From the NCBI GenBank assembly GCA_011390535.1, contig JAABSF010000030.1:1-11905 (forward strand): a stretch of DNA of 11,905 nt, read 5' to 3'. The notes under the pieces were generated by a model. The model was not told the DNA's origin. It was given only the letters and a program-made list of their open reading frames with translations, and did not search any database. Source of the DNA: Deltaproteobacteria bacterium. Its GTDB lineage: Bacteria; Myxococcota_A; Polyangia; HGW-17; SLPX01. Made by a program: the position numbers and the translations under genes. Below are positions 6,276 through 11,905 of this stretch, piece after piece (the stretch's first letter is position 1; each line of letters opens with the position of its first letter).

Positions 6276-7682
6276 TTACCGGATAGAGAGATGTTGGCGG
6301 ATAGTGGTTATGGATTCTTGGGTCATGATCTGTGGAACGGCAAGCGGGCCGAAGGCTACATCGGTGTGGCCGCCGTCCGGTACGATTTGATAATCTACTG
6401 TAACACCATCATTGACCAAAACTTCGACCACTTGGGTGGTGTGGCTCTCGGGGGTGACCTCGTCCAGTGCTCCTTGATAGATAAGCAGCGGGGCTGTTGA
6501 ATTAAAGGGGGCGATGCGGTTCAGCTCAAAGGCGACGCCGAAGAGTTGGTAATTATCCCAGCTTCCCGAGAGATACGCCGCAGAAAATGAAGATGTAAAT
6601 ATATCCGACAGAGCGGTTGGAAGCATTGGGCTTAAGGTGTCTTCCCCTTCGCTGGTGTATAGGCAATAAGTCTGCATGGTTTCATCTATGTCAGGGGTCA
6701 GGGTGGAAGAGAAGATGGGGTCGCCGTCATAGTCGTAGTGTTTGGACCAGGCCCAGAATGTGAGGGCGTGATAGACAAGGTGAGGTCCATCCATGGCTGC
6801 GCCCTGGCGCCAGAGCTCTGCCCACACTGTTGCCGGACCCGAGGCCGCGAATAACCGAATGTCAAGATCCGGGGCGTATGTTTCATGTTGTGCGGCTGCT
6901 GCCAGGGATGCGTGGCCGCCCTGGCTCAACCCTGCCGTTGCGTAACGATTTGAAAGCGGGACGCTCTGTAGGCGGGCGAGTTGGGTCGCCACTCGGAGGC
7001 TGTCCAGCACCGCGCGCCCTTCAGATTCGCTCACCAGGTATGGGTGGACACCCTCTGTGCCCAGGCCGGGGTAATCCAAGGCAACTCCGATAAAACCGCG
7101 TGCACCGAAGGTACCGGCCAGCCCCGCCCCTGTCACCGTGCCGGTGAGTGCACAAGAATCCCCAACTCCGGTGGTGCCGTGAGCGTTGGCTACTATGGCA
7201 TAACCTGCGGAAGGAGGTCCTTCCTGATAGGGGATTGTAACAGTGGCCAAAGCCTCACGTCCGTCAGTGAAATAAGCTAAAGTGTAGACGGTGTAACCGT
7301 TTTCCACCGTGACGCCGCTCTCTACAGCGCCCTGCAAGAACTCCTGCGTGTAATCGCCTACCTTGTTAAAACTTCGGAGGCAGCCGTTTTTTTCACAATA
7401 TGGATCAGGGGGTGCTGCGTCGGGGAGGTGAGCATCCAAACCATCGGCGTCGTTCAAGGCGCAGTCGTCAAGGGTGCATCCATCGCGCAAAAAACCTCCG
7501 TCTCTTTCGGTGTGTGTACTACCATCTCCTCCGTCGGCGAGAGAGGAAGACGAGCCTTCGCAGCCCGCCCACAGAGCTCCACAAACCACCAGTGCCGTTA
7601 AAAGGGAAGACATGGTCAAGGTTCTCGTTTCAACGAGTTTGATACGTTTTTTTCGTTTAACAGATGTGAAAAGCCTAAACAT
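6276..7682 (-). CDS. Secreted LIP-family alpha/beta-hydrolase (lipase/esterase) lipoprotein
   Basis: A 468-residue predicted envelope hydrolase. A basic N-region (KRKKRIK) precedes a hydrophobic core and the lipobox LWAGC, with lipidated Cys41. Residues 42-100 are an Asp/Gly-rich spacer with several Cys, typical of a surface linker. The catalytic part matches the secretory-lipase (LIP) type of alpha/beta-hydrolase. It has an oxyanion segment NAHGTTGVGDSC (166-177), the conserved stretch DYPGLGTEGVHPYL (203-216), the nucleophile elbow GLSQGG with Ser253, an acid at Asp407 in GALDEVTP, and His439 in DGGHTD. Likely substrates are acylglycerols or other esters outside the cell, inferred from the family. 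The start is uncertain. ATG 7682 has no clear ribosome binding site. An in-frame ATG at 7613 has a weak GAGA upstream but would leave a signal peptide without positive charge. Confidence 0.85.
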   Translation of the reverse strand: MFRLFTSVKRKKRIKLVETRTLTMSSLLTALVVCGALWAGCEGSSSSLADGGDGSTHTERDGGFLRDGCTLDDCALNDADGLDAHLPDAAPPDPYCEKNGCLRSFNKVGDYTQEFLQGAVESGVTVENGYTVYTLAYFTDGREALATVTIPYQEGPPSAGYAIVANAHGTTGVGDSCALTGTVTGAGLAGTFGARGFIGVALDYPGLGTEGVHPYLVSESEGRAVLDSLRVATQLARLQSVPLSNRYATAGLSQGGHASLAAAAQHETYAPDLDIRLFAASGPATVWAELWRQGAAMDGPHLVYHALTFWAWSKHYDYDGDPIFSSTLTPDIDETMQTYCLYTSEGEDTLSPMLPTALSDIFTSSFSAAYLSGSWDNYQLFGVAFELNRIAPFNSTAPLLIYQGALDEVTPESHTTQVVEVLVNDGVTVDYQIVPDGGHTDVAFGPLAVPQIMTQESITTIRQHLSIR

Positions 7683-7872
7683 TTTGATGCATTCAATAAG
7701 TCTAAAAGTCTAATCCAGATGATTATGGAGCACGAGCAACAAGAGGTCAACGGGCTTTGGGGGCAAGTATTTCTAATTATAAAACGCTTTATAAATCGCT
7801 CTGTTGTTTATTTGCCGGAGACTTGTTGCCGGAGACTTGTTGCCGGAAGAAGAGTGTATTATTGTCCACCAA
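7683..7872. promoter_or_regulatory. Divergent control region between hydrolase and transglutaminase genes
   Basis: 190 bp separating two divergently transcribed lipoprotein genes, so promoters for both are expected. An AT-rich dyad TTATAAA-ACGC-TTTATAA at 7777-7794 is perfect over 7-bp arms and offers a TATAAA box on each strand. No good -35 partner is visible for either direction. A short direct repeat AAGTCTA occurs at about 7699-7713. The tandem repeat at 7812-7847 lies in the transglutaminase leader. Functional assignment is inference. Confidence 0.35.
7812..7847 (+). repeat. 14-bp tandem repeat in the transglutaminase leader
   Basis: TTGCCGGAGACTTG occurs at 7812-7825 and 7826-7839, identical copies in direct tandem, followed by a partial third copy TTGCCGGA at 7840-7847. 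It ends 25 bp before the preferred start codon at 7873. The period is the same 14 bp as the array upstream of iorA, but the sequence is different. Confidence 0.8.
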
Positions 7873-9225
7873 ATGAACGAAAACAAGCTCAAAAAAAGAT
7901 CCGGTTTTCTTCCAATTTTTGGTTTTCTGCCTATTCATTTTTTCTTGTTGTGTGTGTGGGGTTTTCTGGTTGCCGGTTGCGGTGGTACTTCAGGGGTTCT
8001 TAGATCCCCCAGGTTGAAGGTGGAGCATGGATCCAAATCTTTGGACAGGTGGCTTCGATCCGGGGAGCAGTCAGAGATTACACCGGAGATCCAAGAGTTG
8101 GCCAAAAAACTTGAGGCGGAAGATCCATGGGTCACCTTGCGACGAATCAATCGCTGGGTGTTAACCCACAACAAGCAGGTGAAACGCAGCAGAGCTTGGC
8201 GGAAGAGCGTGTTTCGCAAACGCACGGCCGCTCAGCTTCTAAACAGCGGTGAGATGACCGGATGTGGTGATTTTGCCGTTTTACTAGCCGCCTTGTTCAG
8301 GGCGGCGGGTTTTCCCACTGTTTACGTGGGATCATTGAAGAAGGATTGGGTTCGGGGTTGGGCGGACGGAAACAGGAGCGGTTCTTTTATGGGGCACTCC
8401 TTTCTGGAAGTTTATGTAAATGGAGAGTGGATCTTGGTTGATTCTACTGAGGGTTATTATTGGAGAGGCTATGACCCGAAGAATCCTAACCTTCCTCGTG
8501 GCTACTATGCATACGGCAAGGGTGTTGACCCATGGGATTTGGGGATTAAGAGTCTGCCCATACTGATCCAATCGATGAAAAACATCGCAGAAAAGATAGA
8601 TCCGGATGAGTTCAAAAAACCATCTTATCGCCAGGGGTTTTTGACTCCACATTTGGTGTTGGTTTCAAGCCCGAAAGTGTTCAAAACTCTTAAAGAGAGA
8701 ACGAAAGGGCTGCGTTTCTTGTTTTTGTCGATTAAAAGGCTTGAAAAGAACCCCGATAAAGCCGGGGGGAAAAATGTTTTGGTGCTGATGAAGACCAAAA
8801 TATTACCCCGACGTATTCACCGCATCGCTTCTCCTTTAAATATAGACTCTTTTAAAGAGAAACTGCCTCTCGATGAATCTAAATATCCGCGTGTTGTCAT
8901 CCAAAAAGATCGCGCTATCTGTGTGGCGGCTGCGCCCTCGGCTAAGGAGTTGGCGAAAAAGGCTCTATCATTCATCAAGGTGCGAGATGGTGATGAGCAT
9001 GCTCTTCGTCCCGAGTTGTGCCGTCGCCCGGGAAATTCCCCGAAAAATAGTCCTACGAATGCGTCGGCAAATAAAACCGAAAAAAGTGCGGCAAAAAACC
9101 AGGAGAGACGCCCTGCAAAAGGTCATACAAAAGCTTCGGTAAAAGCTCCGGCAAAAGCTTCGGTAAAAGCTCCGGCAAAAGCTCCGGCAAAAGCTCCGGT
9201 AAAAGGTCCGGCAAAAGCCCGATAG
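7873..9225 (+). CDS. Transglutaminase-like lipoprotein with Lys-rich repeat tail
   Basis: A 450-residue envelope protein. A basic N-region (NENKLKKR) and hydrophobic core end in the lipobox LVAGC, with Cys36 lipidated. The central domain is transglutaminase-like (papain fold): nucleophile Cys131 in MTGCGDFAVLLAALFRAAG, His175 in GHSFLEVYV and Asp190 in LVDSTEG, an intact Cys/His/Asp triad. Family members cleave or form amide bonds, so it may be a peptidase, amidase or crosslinker. A Lys-rich mixed segment follows. The last 50 or so residues are low-complexity Lys/Ala/Pro built on a K-A-[P/S]-[A/V] unit, giving a strongly basic tail. I chose ATG 7873 because it gives a standard lipoprotein signal; a TTG at 7804 would add 23 residues and bury it. 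The ribosome binding site is weak for either start. Confidence 0.82.
   Translation: MNENKLKKRSGFLPIFGFLPIHFFLLCVWGFLVAGCGGTSGVLRSPRLKVEHGSKSLDRWLRSGEQSEITPEIQELAKKLEAEDPWVTLRRINRWVLTHNKQVKRSRAWRKSVFRKRTAAQLLNSGEMTGCGDFAVLLAALFRAAGFPTVYVGSLKKDWVRGWADGNRSGSFMGHSFLEVYVNGEWILVDSTEGYYWRGYDPKNPNLPRGYYAYGKGVDPWDLGIKSLPILIQSMKNIAEKIDPDEFKKPSYRQGFLTPHLVLVSSPKVFKTLKERTKGLRFLFLSIKRLEKNPDKAGGKNVLVLMKTKILPRRIHRIASPLNIDSFKEKLPLDESKYPRVVIQKDRAICVAAAPSAKELAKKALSFIKVRDGDEHALRPELCRRPGNSPKNSPTNASANKTEKSAAKNQERRPAKGHTKASVKAPAKASVKAPAKAPAKAPVKGPAKAR
9130..9222 (+). repeat. 12-bp coding repeat encoding K-A-[P/S]-[A/V] units
   Basis: Seven in-frame 12-bp units run from 9130 to 9213 with a partial eighth before the stop. 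The consensus is AAAGCTCCGGCA with C/T and C/T variants that give Pro/Ser and Ala/Val. The units are nearly identical at DNA level, which points to recent expansion by slippage. The peptide resembles the basic tails of histone H1-like and AlgP-like proteins. Confidence 0.85.
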
Positions 9226-9436
9226 AGTGATCCTTAAGAGATGAACTTCTCAGACTAGCTTACTCCCACATCATTGGTCTCGGGCTCCAGATGCCGCAAT
9301 GAAAACCAAAAGTGGAATTGCGTCCCGGCGCCTGCCCGGGTATCCTTTTAAAATAGAACCACAAGATTTTTTCAATTGCTTAAAAAAGACGATTTTATTC
9401 ATGTTTTTAATTCTTTTTATGTATTAGGTGATCGTG
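9226..9436 (+). other. Intergenic region with possible weak terminator
   Basis: 211 bp between the transglutaminase gene and the FGE-like gene. CCCGG (9324-9328) and CCGGG (9336-9340) form a 5-bp G/C stem with a 7-nt loop, followed by TATCCTTTT, which would be a weak intrinsic terminator. The rest, from 9345 on, is very AT-rich with several T and A runs and probably contains the promoter of the next gene. No clear -35/-10 pair stands out. Confidence 0.35.
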
Positions 9437-10273
9437 ATGAGGAAAAAAATTATTGGTTATTTTATAAGCTTATTTTTTGTCTGTGTGCTGGTCTCTTGCG
9501 GAGATAATGGTGTTGATCCGGGCTATTGTGGAGACGGCATAGTAGGGCAGGGCGAAGAATGCGACGACGGCAACAATGAAGACGGGGATGGTTGTTCGGC
9601 GGATTGCATGCTCGAGCAAGAGCTGCAGTGTCCCGACGACATGGTCCTAGTCGAAGCCGACGCCGAGCTGGGGGTTTCGCGGCCTTTTTGTGTTGATATA
9701 TATGAAGCGTCTCGATCCGACGCCACAGAGACGGAGATGGGCACTGATACCTCGATGGCGGTTTCTCAGCCCGGAGTGATTCCCTGGCACGTTAACCCGA
9801 TGACCGCTGATGCATTTGATCAATTCAAGGCCGCCTGCGAGGCGGCAGACAAGCGGATTTGCGAAAAGTCGGAATGGTACAGCGTGTGCGCCGGTCCGCA
9901 ACGGACAAGCTATGTTTGGGGCGATAGTTTTGATCGGATGATTTGTAACTGTGTGGATACGTTTTGTGAAGAATACTGCCGGGATCATCCGGAGATACAA
10001 GATTGCGATACGGGTTCCAATTGCGGATACACTTACAATTCTTTTCATGTTGTGCCGACCGGTCGGTTTCAAGATTGTGTATCGGCAAGTGGTGCCTATG
10101 ACGTGTGCGGGAATGTTTGGGAAATCGTCCCTTCATCTGATGATGGACGTGGCTACGAGGTTCGTGGAGGAGCCTATAACTGCGCAGGAGCAGAGCAACG
10201 GTTGCAGTGTACTTATAACGCCGGTTGGACGGCACTGTATGCAGGTTTTCGCTGTTGTAAAGATCCTCAGTAA
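9437..10273 (+). CDS. Lipoprotein with Cys-rich module and FGE-like (SUMF1) domain
   Basis: A 278-residue envelope protein. The signal peptide (MRKKIIGYF onwards) ends in LVSC with lipidated Cys21. Residues 31-60 are one Cys-rich module of the CGDGIVGQGEECDDGN type (DUF4215/Myxococcus Cys-rich repeat). Residues about 66-275 have formylglycine-generating-enzyme / sulfatase-modifying-factor fold features: PDDMVLV at the start, DKRICEKSEWYSVCAGP (139-154), YVWGD, GAYDVCGNVWEIV (219-231), VRGGAY and a terminal GFRCC. True FGE activity is not implied, because many members of this fold are binding or structural proteins. The domain has many extra Cys (around 170-196 and 214-274), suggesting disulfides outside the cytoplasm. 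I chose ATG 9437 because AGGTGA lies 5 nt upstream; a GTG at 9428 would overlap it. Confidence 0.85.
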   Translation: MRKKIIGYFISLFFVCVLVSCGDNGVDPGYCGDGIVGQGEECDDGNNEDGDGCSADCMLEQELQCPDDMVLVEADAELGVSRPFCVDIYEASRSDATETEMGTDTSMAVSQPGVIPWHVNPMTADAFDQFKAACEAADKRICEKSEWYSVCAGPQRTSYVWGDSFDRMICNCVDTFCEEYCRDHPEIQDCDTGSNCGYTYNSFHVVPTGRFQDCVSASGAYDVCGNVWEIVPSSDDGRGYEVRGGAYNCAGAEQRLQCTYNAGWTALYAGFRCCKDPQ

Positions 10274-10496
10274 GTTCACAAGTCAGGAGCCACAAGACAT
10301 CAAGACATCAAGACATAACGTATAATTAGTTGTAGTTGTTTCCTGTAAAAACGGTTTTCAATGGCCGTCTATAATCGGTCTTTGATGTTTTTTGTGTTTG
10401 CTAAAACACTTTTTTAAAATAGGCTGAATGTGTGCTAAGATGGCAAGGAAATGAGCTGTTGTATGTTAACCGGATTTTGCCTTTTACTATGAGCAG
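10274..10496 (+). other. Intergenic region with short tandem repeat and -10-like boxes
   Basis: About 220 bp of AT-rich sequence. CAAGACAT is repeated three times at 10293-10316 with an 8-bp period. Two exact TATAAT hexamers occur, at 10321-10326 and 10370-10375, and an extended -10-like TGC-TAAGAT at 10433-10441. None has a good TTGACA-like box at 16-18 bp, so these are candidate promoter pieces only for the downstream lipoprotein gene. No convincing terminator follows the FGE-like gene. Confidence 0.35.
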
Positions 10497-11905
10497 ATGA
10501 TTAAAAATAAGTTAAAACCGAAAATATATATTATGAATTCTGAGAAAAAACCGAGTAAAGAAGAATCAACAGAAAATGGTTTGAGGTTTTTTGAAGGGAT
10601 AGACAACATCGGGCGGTTTTTGGCTGTAATTCTTTGCTTGGTTGTAGTTGTCATTTTTTTGCAACCGGCGGGGTGTTCGGTGAAGTTCGGCTCAGGTGGA
10701 GGGTCGTGCGGCGACGGTGTGCTTGAGGGCGAAGAGTTGTGTGACGGCACTGATTTTGGAGGTCAGACTTGCGCTGATTGGACTGTTTATGAGCAAGGAG
10801 AGCTCCTCTGTAATGATGACTGCACCATGAACTTCTCATTATGCTACACATGTGGAAATGGAGCTGTGGAGGGTCCTGAAGAGTGCGATGGGGAAGAGTT
10901 GAAAAACAAGACCTGCGCAAGTTTGGGTTTCGATGGCGGAACTCTTGCTTGTCTTCCCGACTGTTTAGGTTTTGACACCAGCGGATGCGAAAGCGTTGAG
11001 GTATGTGGCAACGACGTAGCCGAAGGTGATGAAGTGTGTGACGGTCCTGATATGAGAGGGGAGACTTGTGATAGCCAAGGGTTTGATGGAGGAGGCACTT
11101 TGGCTTGTCTCTCCGATTGTTCAGGGTTTGATACCAGTGGATGCGAAAGCGTTGAGGGGTGTGGTAACGGCGTGGCCGAGGATGGAGAAGTGTGTGATGG
11201 TCTGGATTTGGGAGGGGAGACTTGTGAGAGTATGGGGTTTGACAGCGGCACATTATCGTGTCTTCAGGATTGCTCTAATTATGATGTTTCCGGTTGCTCC
11301 AGCATCCATGCAATTGGGGGAGTAATAAGCTACTATGAAGAACAGGGAACGATATACAGAATTCATACCTTTGAGAGTGACGGCGAGTTGGAAGTGATCG
11401 AAGGCGGCGAACTGGAATATCTCATCGTTGCAGGAGGAGGTGGTGGTGGGCTCGGTAATGACAGCTCGTCCGGAGGAGGAGGAGGAGGAGCGGGAGGAGT
11501 TCTCTATGGCGCACTCAGTGTAAGCCCGGGAGACTATCCAATTATTGTGGGAAGTGGAGGTTTAGGAGGGACATGCAATCCAACTTGTGGCGAGAGTGGA
11601 CAAGGAACAAACGGCGGAGACTCTTCATTCAGCGGGCTCATAGCCATTGGAGGAGGAGGTGGTGGAGGCTGTGAAGGTGCTGTCGAAGATGGAGGTAATG
11701 GCGGGAGCGGTGGAGGAAGCTCACGTAACAAAGATCCTGGTGTGGGAGCCTCCGGCCAGGGAAACGATGGAGCTGTAGGAGATCTAGATCCCGACGGTAT
11801 GACGCAATCATACCATGGAGGTGGAGGTGGAGGAGCAGGCTCGATGGGAGGGATCAGTGATGAGGGGAGAAGCGCAGGAGGTGGTGTAACCATTGATATA
11901 TCCGG
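10497..11905 (+). CDS. Lipoprotein with four Cys-rich modules and Gly-rich domain (3' end cut by window)
   Basis: The frame is open to the right edge, so the protein is incomplete (at least 469 residues from ATG 10497). A polar N-region is followed by a membrane segment (ILCLVVVVIFL) and PAGC, with the Cys codon at 10674-10676 as the likely lipidation site. Four related Cys-rich modules of 46-52 residues start at 10707, 10851, 11004 and 11160. Their common form is CGNGxxExxEVCDG, then ETC or TC, GFDGGTLxC, DC and FDTSGC. After 11415 comes EYLIVAGGGGGG and a long Gly-rich domain with a GVLYGALSVSPGDYPIIVGSGG segment, a known Gly-rich fold in surface and phage-tail proteins. The role is probably surface display or adhesion. 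Two in-frame starts, 10497 and 10533, are possible and neither has a clear ribosome binding site; both leave the lipobox intact. Confidence 0.75.
   Translation, partial: MIKNKLKPKIYIMNSEKKPSKEESTENGLRFFEGIDNIGRFLAVILCLVVVVIFLQPAGCSVKFGSGGGSCGDGVLEGEELCDGTDFGGQTCADWTVYEQGELLCNDDCTMNFSLCYTCGNGAVEGPEECDGEELKNKTCASLGFDGGTLACLPDCLGFDTSGCESVEVCGNDVAEGDEVCDGPDMRGETCDSQGFDGGGTLACLSDCSGFDTSGCESVEGCGNGVAEDGEVCDGLDLGGETCESMGFDSGTLSCLQDCSNYDVSGCSSIHAIGGVISYYEEQGTIYRIHTFESDGELEVIEGGELEYLIVAGGGGGGLGNDSSSGGGGGGAGGVLYGALSVSPGDYPIIVGSGGLGGTCNPTCGESGQGTNGGDSSFSGLIAIGGGGGGGCEGAVEDGGNGGSGGGSSRNKDPGVGASGQGNDGAVGDLDPDGMTQSYHGGGGGGAGSMGGISDEGRSAGGGVTIDIS
10707..11297 (+). repeat. Four tandem Cys-rich protein modules
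   Basis: Modules cover 10707-10850, 10851-11003, 11004-11159 and 11160-11297. The second and third share near-identical DNA at their ends: the FDTSGCESVE segment at about 10971 recurs at 11127, exactly 156 bp later. This shows fairly recent in-frame duplication. The first module is the most diverged. Confidence 0.8.

Noticed and set aside
7804..7872. TTG start for a longer transglutaminase-like protein
   Set aside because: It would translate the 14-bp tandem repeat and push the lipoprotein signal inward; ATG 7873 gives a normal signal peptide.
9428..9436. GTG start for the FGE-like protein
   Set aside because: It lies inside the AGGTGA ribosome binding site of ATG 9437, which gives the standard MRKK signal peptide start.
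10651..11253. 200-residue minus-strand frame rich in His, Arg and Pro
   Set aside because: Antisense shadow of the Cys-rich modules. The repetitive translation mirrors the repeats on the plus strand, and there is no signal or family motif.
11534..11893. Pro-rich 119-residue minus-strand frame
   Set aside because: The poly-Pro runs are simply the complement of the GGA/GGT Gly codons of the plus-strand lipoprotein.

Overview
The window is about 11.9 kb of moderate-GC bacterial DNA (roughly half G+C by eye). It suggests an uncultured or environmental relative of the Myxococcota, Bradymonadota or another former deltaproteobacterial lineage. The evidence is the density of predicted lipoproteins and of Cys-rich modules of the CGDGxxxxGEECDDGN kind (Myxococcus Cys-rich/DUF4215-like) that those lineages carry in large numbers, together with Asp/Gly-rich spacers after lipoboxes. 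This placement is inference; there is no rRNA or other marker gene here.

Layout from left to right: a 49-residue Cys-rich small protein (43-192); a lipoprotein-type subtilisin-like protease with propeptide and intact Asp/His/Ser triad (361-2448, +); a convergent beta-rich lipoprotein of unknown function (2501-3262, -); a 372-bp gene-free stretch holding a phased 14-bp tandem repeat that runs into a long dyad (3476-3585); iorA and iorB, the two subunits of indolepyruvate ferredoxin oxidoreductase, translationally coupled by an 8-nt overlap (3635-5659 and 5652-6239, +); a convergent secreted LIP-family alpha/beta-hydrolase lipoprotein (6276-7682, -); a divergent control region with an AT-rich dyad and another 14-bp tandem repeat; a transglutaminase-like lipoprotein with a Lys/Ala/Pro repeat tail (7873-9225, +); a Cys-rich module plus formylglycine-generating-enzyme-like (FGE/SUMF1 fold) lipoprotein (9437-10273, +); and a lipoprotein with four Cys-rich modules and a Gly-rich domain that is cut by the right edge of the window (10497-11905, +).

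Six of the nine genes appear to encode envelope lipoproteins. Three have recognisable catalytic triads of the hydrolase or acyl-transfer type: protease, lipase/esterase and transglutaminase-like. This looks like a surface degradation and adhesion gene neighbourhood, with one cytoplasmic metabolic operon (iorAB, aryl-pyruvate to aryl-acetyl-CoA) inserted. I see no direct functional link between iorAB and the lipoproteins.

The least expected signals are: the repeat/dyad element in front of iorA; the loss of the second Cys in both [4Fe-4S] motifs of the IorA ferredoxin domain (His in one, Asp in the other); and the transglutaminase-like enzyme that carries a Lys-rich repeat tail which could be its own amine substrate. 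I found no complete mobile element, CRISPR array, tRNA or rRNA.
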